DNA from: Ciborinia camelliae
Lineage: Eukaryota > Ascomycota > Leotiomycetes > Helotiales > Sclerotiniaceae
Length of the DNA: 64,000 nucleotides
Assembly (NCBI GenBank): GCA_025890175.1
Contig: JANPYM010000003.1
Location: 1,585,795-1,649,794, forward strand
Reading direction: 5' to 3'
Positions 21,097 through 31,814 of this stretch are shown here, one piece after another; the stretch's first letter is position 1, and the number at the start of each line of letters is the position of its first letter. The position numbers and the translations under genes were made by a program. The notes below the pieces were generated by a model, which did no database searches, was not told where the DNA came from, and was given only the letters and a program-made list of their open reading frames with translations.

Positions 21097-22340
21097 ATGA
21101 AGACGACACTAGACGGACCGCAATTTATTAAGCCTCATCAAACACTTGTTGATGTCGAAACGGAAGCTTCAGATGAACCTATTAGCCGGTAAGTTCAGTT
21201 TCATTCACACAAAAATATTCAATGGAAGACAAGAACGCTAATACAGACAATAGAGATCCTGGGATACCCGCGAGGAATTTTAAAGTTCAGGCTTATCACA
21301 CGAATAAGAGGAGGGAGACGCCACGGTCTACTAGGATATCGGAGACCATCGTATTCGAGACCCTACCTATTTTCCGTTCAGTTTTCAATGCGAAAATACA
21401 CAGAGCTTTCGACACCAATGATGTTATATGTTACGACCCAGAAAATAAAGCGAGACCTCGACCATGGGACGAGAGAATCATTTACGTGGAGGAACTGGTT
21501 GCCTCGAGGATCAAGGAAACTGGCACGGAATACACAGAAATTGCTGGGTGGTCTGGCGACAAACTCTGGACATACGCTCATTGCCTGGTGAAATTTATGA
21601 GCAAGACACCACTACCTTATACTTCCTTCATGAAGTCCGGGCTTGGTGACATTGAGAGCGTCTGCATCCTCGCAAAGTGTTTCGGTGCCACAGACGAGAT
21701 CCTGACTGATTTGCGTAAGAATTTGCCGCCCTACATCAAACTTCGTCTTGCTCTACCGCCTGCCGACGTCAAAGATGGGGCCAGGAAGCCAGCAAAACGC
21801 CCAGGATCTCCCAAAGCGGACGGAACAATGAAGAAACCAAGAGTTGTCGTTGATTTGACCGGAAGTACACCTCCTCCCGAAGACAAGCGAACTTTAAGCC
21901 AGTCAAAAAGCTCCAAGAAAGAAGAATTGTCACCAATACCGGAGGTGGCATATATCCGATTGAATGAGTCTTCGCCTCATTATTACCGCATGAAGCTGAA
22001 AGACGTAAGAAATGCGTCGGAATTCTTGGGTGCACTCCTCGCTGATCTATGCAAGGGAGATCTAGTTGGTAGTAGATATAACATGGTTGGGAAAGATATC
22101 GATAACTCGCCCACTTTGTTGTGGGACAAGGTTCTGGCCTATTTTATGGATAGGGACTACGGAAGTACTCGAAGTTCCTCCGCTGCGATGATGAACTCCT
22201 GGCAAGAAGACGAGCGTTGGTCCCCTATGACCATGTTTGTAGAGAGATTTCAAACAGAGGAGGGCTCGCGGAAGACAAGGGATCCAATTGATCATCGCCG
22301 TGCTGAATGGTTTAACAAATTCGTGGGGGATCTTGTATAG
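21097..22340 (+). CDS. Family-2 protein E: module, SIM/NLS linker and LLWD domain
   Basis: Exons 21097-21188 and 21254-22340 flank a 65-nt intron (GTAAGT...GACAATAG, GCTAAT branch site) in phase 2, giving 392 residues. The N-terminal module has Leu-Pro-Ile-Phe-Arg-Ser-Val-Phe, Val-Ile-Cys-Tyr-Asp-Pro, Ile-Ile-Tyr-Val-Glu-Glu-Leu and Lys-Leu-Trp-Thr-Tyr. The linker carries Lys-Lys-Pro-Arg followed by Val-Val-Val-Asp-Leu-Thr (residues ~228-233), a strong match to the SUMO-interaction motif consensus with a nearby Ser/Thr and acidic residues. The C-terminal domain has Ser-Pro-Thr-Leu-Leu-Trp-Asp-Lys-Val-Leu and Trp-Ser-Pro-Met-Thr-Met-Phe-Val-Glu-Arg as in D. It has the same strand and same intron position as D, about 540 bp upstream. 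I recognise no catalytic motif; nuclear, SUMO-linked function is a hypothesis. Confidence 0.82.
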
Positions 22341-23711
22341 ATGGTTTTTTTAGGGATATCTTTTTTGACCTCCTTGGTGCTATTATTCCATCGAATCAAC
22401 TAGAGGCTGTTCACCTGGGAGATTTGTTGCGGTTACTGTGCCACCGGGAGGTACGGGATCTGATTGGGCTGTTCGAAGATACATATGTCTACTTAGGCTT
22501 TTATCCCTAGGATACTCATTTATGGCTGGACTGGGGAGGAACTGAGAGAGCCTCATTTACTAGATTAGGGAGGAGTATGACATTGAAGGATAGGGTTGGT
22601 GGGTTTCGGCTGATGAATAAAAGATTAATGTATCATTCCTGATTGGCGAATTCTCTGTTTATTTGAAATGATATACCGATTGATATATGAAGGTACGGAG
22701 TACTAGGTAGATATTGATGTAAAATGATGGTTGTCTAAATCTTTAGAAAACTGTGGCTTGAGTGACCGTGACCTTGAACCTCACATAAGTGCCCCACATG
22801 AGTGGCTAGTTCTAATATATCCAGTAGGTAGGTTTAAAGCCCCATGTCAGGCATGACTAATCCAAATTAATTTACCAACTCACACTTCACCTCACTTCAT
22901 CATGAACCATAGCAATTTGGTTTCTTCTTCTACGTAGGTAGGTACAGTCTCGGCTAATAAATAAAGATTAGATGTATTCTCTGTTTATTTGCAATGATAA
23001 ATCCAAGACAGGCCAGGTCTTTTTGTGGAAGATGAATGATTGATATATGAAGCTACGGAGTGGATATTCATTCATGTAAAATGATGGTGGTCCCAAACTC
23101 TTGATGTGCTGTGGCTTGACCTTTTCGCCACATCGATGCAACTGCTCACCTCAGGCATGACTAATCCCAACTAGTTTCCAACTAAAACCTAACCTCACTC
23201 CATTTTGAACTTTAACACAACGCGATGAATGATCACTCTTGACCCCAAAGCCAATCTCAACCTTTGAAACTTATTTTAATACTGACTAGAGAAACTGCAT
23301 CATTGAGTTTGAAGAGGCAGATAATGGAACGAGCCATGAAACCAATTCTCGGGCAGATCATCTGCATGTTGGTATCAAAAGGTTTGTATTTGGCATGGAG
23401 TCTTGGTATATTGAGTTGGAAAGAGCATTCTTAGGTCAGGCGATCTTATCTGCTGCAATCTCAATACTTCAAGTACTACCCGGAATGAGTGCTCCCCCAC
23501 TCCCCCACTCCACTATCTCCCCTCACCCTGCAATCCATCATTAGGAAACAAATTCTGGCCTTATCCACACGCTCAAACTCACCCCACCAGCTTGATCTCT
23601 CTAGTCCATCTCCATATCCTTTTCTGCTGTCATATTTTCCATCCGCGAAGTTACTTGCGATTCGTAACCTTAAAACCTATTAGTAACTCGAACAGTAATC
23701 GAAAGAATTTG
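22341..23711. other. Intergenic region containing a diverged direct duplication
   Basis: Between converging genes E and H. Most of it is a ~300-bp direct repeat pair (22604-22907 and 22948-23210, listed separately). A - strand frame at about 23470-23660 could be a downstream exon of gene H. No other gene seen. Confidence 0.5.
22604..23210 (+). repeat. Diverged tandem duplication of about 300 bp
   Basis: Copy 1 (22604-22907) and copy 2 (22948-23210) share landmarks in the same order: TTCGGCTGATGAATAAA / CTCGGCTAATAAATAAA; ATTCTCTGTTTATTTG; GATTGATATATGAAG; TACGGAGT; TGTAAAATGATGGT; TGTGGCTTGA; CAGGCATGACTAATCC; then CCTCAC...TGAAC. Differences include indels, so the duplication is not recent. 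It is non-coding. Confidence 0.8.
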
Positions 23712-24313
23712 TTACCTGTTTTTCAAGCGGCGGTCCTCGCCATTACTTGATGTATCCATAGCACTTCCAAATTGTGGTTGTGCCTCACTCTTTTTATTGC
23801 AATTACTAGACTCCCCTTGCCTTGCTGCAAGTAGCTTCCGTTGATTTCGATAGTTCCGCTTCTGCTCTTTTCGGGCAGCTGCGACGGCTGCTGGTATTTC
23901 CGCGTTGCTCAACGTTCCCAAAGCAATTTGCCTCTGTTCTTCCTCTATGTATAGCCGCCTCTTCTTCCTGCCATTTCTTGTCGAACTAAATTTTGGTCTG
24001 AGTATTCTCGCAGGTCCTGAAATTTGTGATCGGGTTTCGTTATTGTTCTCGGTCATTTGAACATCGATATTAGCGCCTTGTAGATTATGCACTATAACGT
24101 AACCTTTCATCAGTCGTAGAGCCCTGATGACAGACGATCGTTAATAGATATTAACTTACTCTTGGTATGTCCTTGCTGCGTAAAGTCGCGCAAGCTTGAG
24201 TTACCGGCGGCATTTTGCACCATAGGTGATTCCAAACTATCTTGTAGGGAATCAATTGTACGATTACCTACTCGTATAACTAGAAACCTTTCATGGCCAT
24301 CGATTTGTGCCAT
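23712..24313 (-). CDS. Small basic protein H, unrecognised
   Basis: Exons 24160-24313 and 23712-24091 flank a 68-nt intron (GTAAGT...GTTATAG) in phase 1, giving 177 residues. The first ~50 residues are mixed. The middle and C-terminal part is strongly basic: Asn-Gly-Arg-Lys-Lys-Arg-Arg-Leu-Tyr-Ile-Glu-Glu-Glu, then an Ala-Ala-Ala-Arg-Lys-Glu-Gln-Lys-Arg-Asn-Tyr-Arg-Asn-Gln-Arg-Lys helix, a predicted coiled or nucleic-acid-binding helix with NLS character. The end reads Leu-Lys-Asn-Arg-stop, and the stop sits inside a GTAAC donor-like sequence. Using it, a further open stretch at ~23470-23660 could extend the protein. Divergent from gene F with ~750 bp between starts. Function unknown. Confidence 0.6.
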
Positions 24314-25064
24314 ATTGCTGTTGGGAATTTGTTATTCGAAATGTTTTTTGTATTATGCTGTAGTGTCGAACACCGAACAAAATACAGGGGGATACCAGAG
24401 ACAGGCAACTGAGAAATAAGGCATGTGATATTATCACATGTATAGCTCGCTTATCTACTTATTCTAAAACAAACTCCCTTCTTCCAACAAAGCATCTTCA
24501 CGAACTTGGCTGTTGGCTTAACCGTCGAATTAACGATTACGACGCAGTAACATGCGACCAGAACGTGACATCCGGTGACGAGATGCTGTCGGTACCTTTT
24601 TTTTTGGTATCTCGACAGAGAATATTTCTCAATTTTTTTTGATCTTTTTTATCCTACCTTCTTCTTTTTGGGTTACACATACATTTTGGGGGTGGAGGTG
24701 GAGGTGGACAGTGGATTTCTTTTTTGGATTAACAAAATACCCGATAATCATGTTTTTGTGGGGAACATGGATTGAATTCAACTTGGAAAACATCGATGTA
24801 TTCTGAGTGAATGTTTTCCCCAATTGTTATGTACATGCAGTTCTCATTTGGTAGCCTTGTCTTCTGCCATAGAAATTTACTATCGTAATTCAATTGGCCC
24901 TAAGATAATTTGCCAAGTCAATTTCTATCTACCTCGCACCTTCCTTGTTTTTGCTGTGCAGGTCTTTCCAAATACACACTTTTTGAGCTTCTGGTATTTA
25001 TGGCGATTCTCCGCCTTTTTTATTTATCCCCACGACAACTATATTCTACCATTACGAATAAACT
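24314..25064. other. Divergent intergenic region between H and F
   Basis: Contains the promoters of H and F. T-rich + strand runs at 24595-24665, including a TTTTTTTTTT-type run, and a GGAGGTGGAGGTGGA trinucleotide-like repeat near 24691-24710. No gene. Confidence 0.5.
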
Positions 25065-26664
25065 ATGGCATCATCAACTCTCAGAGACGAGCTTAAAGAA
25101 TTATGGGAGGATTTGCCTGAAGATGATAGAATCAAAGGTTCTCTCAAGGATAGTCTTAAACAGCAGATTGCAAGATTAAGAACGTTGATTGCCACTATTT
25201 GCGACCCAGAAGAGGACGAGAATGCCAAGTTTATTGTTCTGGAGCACCATGAGGATCCCACCAGACCTATCGGTGCTGATAGACAGCCGAAACTCGTGCT
25301 TTCAAGTACCAAACATCTTTTAAATAACTGCAGTCTGTTTTCCCACGTATTCGACCTCAAGGCATCGGATGCCAATTTTGATCGCTATGATATGGTGGCG
25401 TATGCCCCATCTGCCCAAAACATCAGAGAATCTGAGTTCGCAATTAAGGATAAATGCATCTACCTCGATGAATTGATGAAACGAGAGTTCATTACTCAGC
25501 ACACCGGCTATAATTCTATCGCGAAGCTTGAGTCACAGCAAATCATTTCACATCTTGTCTGTTGGCAAAGATGGTTATCTCAAAACAAACTTCCAACAAC
25601 TTGTACGCTGAAGCAACAACAAGAAACTCTCAATGTTGCTGGTTTCTTTGGAGCAAGCCCTCGTTCATTAGCCCTTGCCGCGATGAGATATGGGCTTGAG
25701 ATGCCAGAGGCAAACAGCAGCGGCTCCATCAATATCATTAGCGATGATGAATCTGGAGACAAAAAGGCCGATGAGAGTAGCACATGTGATGCGCTCAGCA
25801 ATGTCCTCAACAATATTTCAGATGAGCCGAACGATGACCCTCCTTTTAATCCTTTAGCAACGAATGGGTGAGTCCTGCATCTTTCCTGAATTCGAATTCG
25901 TGCAGATATGTTTGCTAATACCGTCTATTTTTAGTAAAACGCCAAGCTATTCTCGGTCTGTACTACAGGAATCAATATCACAGGTACCATTGCCTCCAAA
26001 AGTAGGCACAATAGAAGCCAGAAAATATGTTGTCATCTTGAAAAAAGAGCTTTCAGCGGAGATGGATAAGAAGTTGGCCGAGACAAATTGGGGTAAAGGC
26101 TACACTCCAACTTATATCAGATGTTGGAAGATGTCTCTCCATGAGACAGCCCCTCGGCTTCTAGAGCTTTTCAATGCTAGAGAAAAGGGGTCTAACAAGG
26201 AAGTAGGCAAATCTGAACTTTGCGTAGGCGATTCCCACGTTTGGGATCCTATTTTCAGCGAAGAAAAGAAACCATACTGCCACTACCCACAGTTGTTTCT
26301 TGACGAGGTTAATTCCGATTTCTCTGATCAGTGGGAAGGGCATGAGGAAGTAAATGGATACACTCATGGGCGTAAGAATGGGAAAGATATACTTTGGCTG
26401 GCCGTCCAATTTTGGATTCTTTTTGCGGACACCAATGGGGTAGGCGACCCTCCCCAGAGCAGTCAAGAGGAACTAGCAATGAAGGAAGAGATGGTGCACG
26501 CCGTCGGCAAATGGCTTGGGGCAACTAGGGAGAAGCTTCATCGCTTCGATGTTACCTGGGGTACTAAGATGAAGAGTGATGACCCGAATAATGCACAAAG
26601 AAAGCGGGCTCACGGTTTTGGGGGTGAAGGTTATTACCCAAATAAGCGAGGATTCAGACAGTAG
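25065..26664 (+). CDS. Family-2 protein F: two copies of the family module
   Basis: Exons 25065-25867 and 25935-26664 (67-nt intron, GTGAGT...TTTTTAG, CTAATA branch) encode 510 residues. The N-terminus is a charged helical segment. Module 1 (~65-215) has Leu-Glu-His-His-Glu-Asp-Pro, Met-Val-Ala-Tyr-Ala-Pro, Ile-Tyr-Leu-Asp-Glu-Leu-Met, Gly-Tyr-Asn-Ser-Ile-Ala and Ala-Gly-Phe-Phe-Gly-Ala. A linker has Ile-Asn-Ile-Ile-Ser-Asp-Asp-Glu (from residue 222), an acidic SUMO-interaction-like motif. A second module (~320-475) repeats the pattern: Ala-Pro-Arg-Leu-Leu-Glu-Leu-Phe-Asn-Ala, Val-Trp-Asp-Pro, Leu-Phe-Leu-Asp-Glu-Val, Ile-Leu-Trp-Leu, Gly-Lys-Trp-Leu-Gly-Ala. The LLWD domain of D/E is absent. 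The C-terminus is basic. No enzymatic motif seen. Confidence 0.82.
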
Positions 26665-29600
26665 TGGGGAATAAAGGAGGGGAGTGCTGATAATGGGAGA
26701 GGTCTTTAATACCAAATGCTATCATATATGATTGCTATTTCCTCAGAGTTATTCTTTAATGTAGTTATAAGATGTCATTTTATTTGGGTTATCTCTCAAC
26801 CTCATCGAAGATTGTTAAGACAAGTCATTTCAAGATCCAACTCCTTGTGAACATTACATGTATCTTCACCTAAGGCTTCAAGGCCAGTATTTATCTCCTT
26901 TTAGCTCCTAATCATGGCCATGTATATCTCATACAAGCTGCCCACATCATTGTTCTCAATGCTCTATTCTACAGAGTATACATTGAATATATCATCGAGA
27001 GTTTATGAAGTGCTAGACTTTATTGTGCTAGTGATTCTTTGATGATTTATCACTCTTCCCAAAAAGTATCCAAATTTTGTTTCTCAATGCTTTCATCCAC
27101 AAAATATGTTTTGATTGTATCATCGAATACTTTTGAGATCAGTAGACTATGCTATATCATTTCCTTGCACTAGTTCTGTCTATCTTTGCAGAAACTGTTC
27201 AAACTAGTACCTCTAAGTAATCATAATTCTCAAACCAGTTATGTATATTTCATCAGTGCTCTTTTAGACCATTCTTCTTCAATATTCTGTACTGAAATTT
27301 GTAGTTAAACTATCATATTAAAGCAACCTAAGCAGACTCTCCATGGGCATTTAAATCTAAGATGGATCTTGAGCCTATATCTTCGGGACTTGTTGATTCT
27401 AGTAGCATTGAATATCTAGTGTGTCTTATATCACTTTTATATTATCTTCGAAGCTTTTGAAGTCAATAGTGTCCGAAATTCCAGATATACATGACAATTT
27501 GTTTGTATTATCAGAGGCTTACAAGGCTAATAGCTCTAACCTTTGACTTCCCATCAAGTATTTAGCTGATCTTCTTGGAAAATGTTAAAAGTAATACCCT
27601 TAAAACCACAAATTCTCTACAATATTGACAGTAGTATCATTTAAGGATCAGACACTAGTACTAATCCGACTATATTCTGGTAAGAAGGCTTGGTCCCTAC
27701 CATCGAAAGCTTATTAGACTACCTAGGTATTGTTTTGCATATGATAACCTTTCTGAAATACTATAGCGGTCTCATTTAAGCCTTATGAATGTGTCACGAT
27801 GCTAAAGCATCGAGGTTGAAATATAGTATATTGCTGAAGAGCCCTTACACCTATAAATGGCGAAGCCCTTTATATGCGTAAGGTAGATAGTACAGCCGTA
27901 CGGCTGTACGATCTAGCGAGAAGAGGTGCCTAATATCTCAGGCGTAGCCTGAGATCCTAGGCACTCTTCTAAATCTACCGTAGCAGAATGACTATTGTGT
28001 AACGCTGTACAGCTTTGGATAGATAACGTCTATTCCATCGAAATTCATTAGACTGTTTTGATTCCAAGTGGTCCTCATTTTAAATATTGCAACTATTTCA
28101 TCAAAAGTTTTAATATAACTACCTTTTAGTACTTGAGTTTTGAATGTATATCTTCTCTGTATTAATGAAAACTCATTAGACTATTTTTCCGTATATTAAC
28201 TAGGTACTGCAGCTCTCTCATCGAAGGTCTGAGAACTTGTGTGGCTGATCTTTAATGTTTTAGTTCTTCAAAAATATTATGAATGTAGTATGCCAAGTCC
28301 ACTAGATTGTTTTTCTTTAAATTCAAATATGACAATATTATATCAGAAGATTATAGTTCTACTATCAATTATCAATAAATTTTCTATAGCCGGAGGATAT
28401 ATTATCTAAATTATCAAAAGTCTGGAGACTACTATTGTCCAAATTTCTATTTTGCTATTGGCATTCTCCTCATGACACCAAAAATGACACAAATTTTCAA
28501 GTTTACCATCTAAATTTTCATCCTCCTGTCAATGCTACAACTATCTCATTGAAACTTCTCAGGTTCATTCTTTTCATATTCCACACTCCATGCATATCCT
28601 GTGTATTCGCCTGACAGATTGTTAAATTGCCCTTCTCTTTAGTATTCAAGCAGTTGCACAATATTAATACAGTTCTATAGTCAAAGCACCCTTGACTACT
28701 AAGATTAGATAGCCTCTCTTTTCATAATATCACCCTTAACATGAAAAGTTTTATCAAAGATTTCCTCTAAATTTGATCCTCCTGTTAGTGTTTGAGTTGT
28801 GCTATTAAATTTTCCTAGACAACTATCAGCGTATGCCACCTCTCCTCCTCTATAGTATCCTCCTGATTTGTCACTTTTCCTTCGTATTTCTCAAGTGAGA
28901 AAGTGGAGCAAGCACATGGCATTTCTTTTATGTCTTATCTCTTGCTCGCTTAATGTTATTGTAGCCACCTACAAGTCTTTGGCCTCGTTACCCTTAGATC
29001 CGGCAATTAAATCCCCTGCTTCTTACTCTACATTACTAACTTTACTACTACTACATTGTGCAAGGTAACAGTCTTTCTTGATTTCCCGGATTTCCCTCCC
29101 GTCGTTCCATCGTAACTCGCGTAGCCTAGGGGGCGGGTGGGGGGCCCTTAAGTTTAAGGCATGCTATCCCAGCCCCTAGATAACGGTACACATTTTTATA
29201 TTCTATCACCATCCCATTGAAATTATCACAAAGTCTCCACCATTCCCATGAAAATTGAATGTGGAGCCAATTTAGAGCTGAAGCCTGTAATTAAACCCCA
29301 AATCTGAATTTTACTCAAGCTTCAACTTCAAATTTCACTCCTTAAAAACCCCTATATTTCAAAGCACAATGAGAACTCCTATTGTACAAAACCCTACATA
29401 TATTTATCTATGGTTGCTCTTGATAATTCTCGGTTTAAACTGTTAGTTAACAAATGCCAATTGTCACTAGTAGATATTCTAAATTCATCGGAATCTGTCA
29501 CTAATGCTCTGGAGAATTTATATATTGCATCATTGTACCAAGACTTATGATGAATAGACATTCTTACCATATGATGACATGAATCACGCTGGGGATATGG

Positions 29601-29992
29601 CCCCGCAACTATCAAATTTCAGGACTCAGGCATCGGATTGTATTGGGCTAGCAGTAGAGTGTCTAAAACTTCAGTTAGCTAGCAACATCTAGTCCCAGAT
29701 ACACGCGTAAATAACTCATTTGAAATGCTAAATGTCATCGAGTCAATGTGGCAGTTGGATAGCTGCACAGCTGATCTCATTAGCAGAGTCAATTAGCCTT
29801 TTTTAAAAGAGTACTGATTATGAAAACATTCAATTCATTCCTAAAAGAAATTGGGTGAATCTTATTGCCTCCTCCACAACCCCTATCTCGTCCCAAGTAT
29901 TAGCGAGAAATTTACCCTAGCAACCTCAACCGTACTAACTAATCCAGCCTCACACAAAACAACTTGAGAACTCAACTCTTCCAACTCCAACG
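26665..29992. other. 3.3-kb gene-free block of degenerate repeats
   Basis: No credible gene on either strand. Between about 26800 and 28560 phrases of the form (T)(A)TCATCGAA...TTTTGA...TAGACT recur irregularly every ~60-250 bp. Examples start near 26989, 27119, 27441, 27700, 28035, 28096, 28216, 28410 and 28545. It is interrupted by a hairpin-rich segment at 27797-28013. It looks like an old, diverged repeat array; the content is AT-rich and TpA-rich, as expected of repeat-induced point mutation (inference). A G-run lies at 29128-29146. Confidence 0.5.
27797..28013. repeat. Nested hairpin / palindrome cluster
   Basis: Within 217 bp: a 7-bp-stem hairpin (27797-27812); a 41-nt hairpin (27843-27883) with outer CCTTAC/GTAAGG and inner ATAAATGGC/GCCCTTTAT arms; a perfect 20-bp palindrome GTACAGCCGTACGGCTGTAC (27890-27909); a 52-nt hairpin (27919-27970) with ~22 paired bases on each side of a GTA loop; and a 10-bp palindrome GCTGTACAGC (28004-28013). 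GGTAGAT (27882-27888) and ATCTACC (27973-27979) enclose the third and fourth, making a branched, three-way-junction-like fold. It is GC-richer than its surroundings. It could be a foldback transposable element, a GC cluster or a structured RNA. Confidence 0.75.
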
Positions 29993-31728
29993 ATGCGAGA
30001 GTTGACAGCCAGCTATTCCCCTGGCAATTTTCTTCAACCAGTTAAATCTGTCATTGGAGGATTTGTTTGGAGTTTCCTTTTCCTATCCCACTTCTTTAAT
30101 CTGGAGTTTATTGTAACAAGCCTTTTTTTTTTGACCTTTATGACATATTTCAGATAAATTCACAATAACTATTTTAAATTCATCAAATCGCCCATAATTT
30201 CTTCCATTACAGCCCAGGAGGTGCTTGATAAATTGTACAAAGAAGTGATGCTGCCTGTGGCGAATGCTAAAGGAAGTCATCTCACAGCAAAAGAAGTGGT
30301 GGAACTCGACGCCCTTATCAAACAAATGCAAAAGCTCTTTACAAAGACTAAGACTCTAGGAGTCGGTGATATCAATTCTGTGGAGGTGGTCCTTACAATT
30401 CGATTATCTAGGACGACTCAAAACAATGAACATAAGGGAGAACAGAACGTTCCAGATACAAGGTAACTCAAATTCTCCTCTTCCTTAAGTCAAAAGTCTT
30501 TACTAATTGTTGTGTTGTGTTGTGTCGCACTAAAACGCTCTGAGCCCGATCCTGATAATGGTAGAATCTATATCATGCAACATCATGAAGACCCAAAGAG
30601 GTAGATTGATGCTCCCGGCCAGCCTCCATACTTCAGAATGAGTGAAAGGCTTGTCTTTGAGGCTCCTCCTCTTTTCCACATGTTGTTTCCAAGACCAAAC
30701 CAGCCACTAACTCCACAATTAAGTTCCATGATAATCTCTTCTACCCACCAGAAAAAGATGACAACATCGTGTTCGACCCCGCTTCAACAACGGTGCCTAA
30801 GATTTTCTTTCCGGGTGCCAAGATCTTATATATCGATGAGTTTTTAGAGTCTGCTGTAGAAGAGTCCCAAAAGACTTACGCGTCAGTCAAAAACATGCCA
30901 CCTGCAATGTTCATGGAATACATGAAAGCCTGGATTTACTATAATGTTGAGCGAAGAGTATCTTTTGTTGGACCAGGGACAGTTGAACAGATACAGGCTT
31001 TCATTAATCGGATATTGAGTCTCGCGACATTTTTCGGGGTATCATCCAATGCCACCGAGGAAGCATACAAAACCATGTTCACTATCTGCTGGTGGAAGGG
31101 TCGTAAACAATCAGTATTATTCGAAAGCCTTAGCCTCCAGGCTCCAGCAAGCTCTCAAACAACCTGGAGTATGCAAAATCAGAGAGGTCGCCAAGCAAAG
31201 ATAACAAGGTATGTCATGTTGAGCGGATGAAAGCTATCGTCAACGATGGATACCCTTACTGACGTATCAAAAAACACAGTGAGAAGAACACTACTATTCG
31301 GTTCATCGACACGGCCACGGAAACTACACTCAACCACAATATTACACATTCAAGAAGGCGGATATTTTCCTAAAGATCCCTCTCCTTCTTACTCTTTACC
31401 TACACAAGTTGAATGGTTCCCTGGGAGATTTAGCAGACGAATTGATGTACGACCCAGATATCTCTATTCAGAAAAGGACTCCTATCACTGTATTGGTATT
31501 TATATTCACGCCTTGATGAGATCTCAATTTATGAAAGATCAGCCTGGATATGCCAATATCACGACAAGCCCAACGAGACTGCGTCAATCCTTCAGACATC
31601 TTGGCTTTTGGGCAGAAGGCACCGTAACAGTAGGGTTGACTATTAGAGAGATTCAGGATCTGACCGAGCTGGCTGTATTTCTTGAGGTAAAAAAAGTCAA
31701 TTACGAATCATTTGGTAAGTCCCTTTAA
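29993..31728 (+). pseudogene. Family-2 gene G, two-module paralog of F, degraded
   Basis: Segments match gene F in order: a helical start (30213-30462), Met-Gln-His-His-Glu-Asp-Pro-Lys-Arg (30575-30601; F has Leu-Glu-His-His-Glu-Asp-Pro-Thr-Arg), a first module (30620-31080, Ile-Leu-Tyr-Ile-Asp-Glu-Phe) and a second module (31380-31728, Ile-Tyr-Ile-His-Ala-Leu-Met...Gly-Tyr-Ala-Asn-Ile). Lesions: an in-frame TAG at 30602-30604, a frame change near 30716-30725, an unsplicable junction around 30463-30545 and another frame change near 31345-31375. The TAG could derive from CAG by a CpA-to-TpA change, as in repeat-induced point mutation. The intron at 31209-31279 still has GTATGT and CAG. I call it a pseudogene; fragments may still be expressed. 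Confidence 0.65.
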
Positions 31729-31814
31729 TGAAGCATCAAATATTATATCCCGTACGTGCGGGGGTATCATAGAGCTGGATTCTGATATCAACATCTGAAC
31801 ATTATCGCAGTTTA

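Noticed and set aside
26665..29992. Nuclear copy of mitochondrial DNA
   Set aside because: AT-rich with GC hairpins as in fungal mtDNA, but I could recognise no mitochondrial gene segment, tRNA or rRNA.
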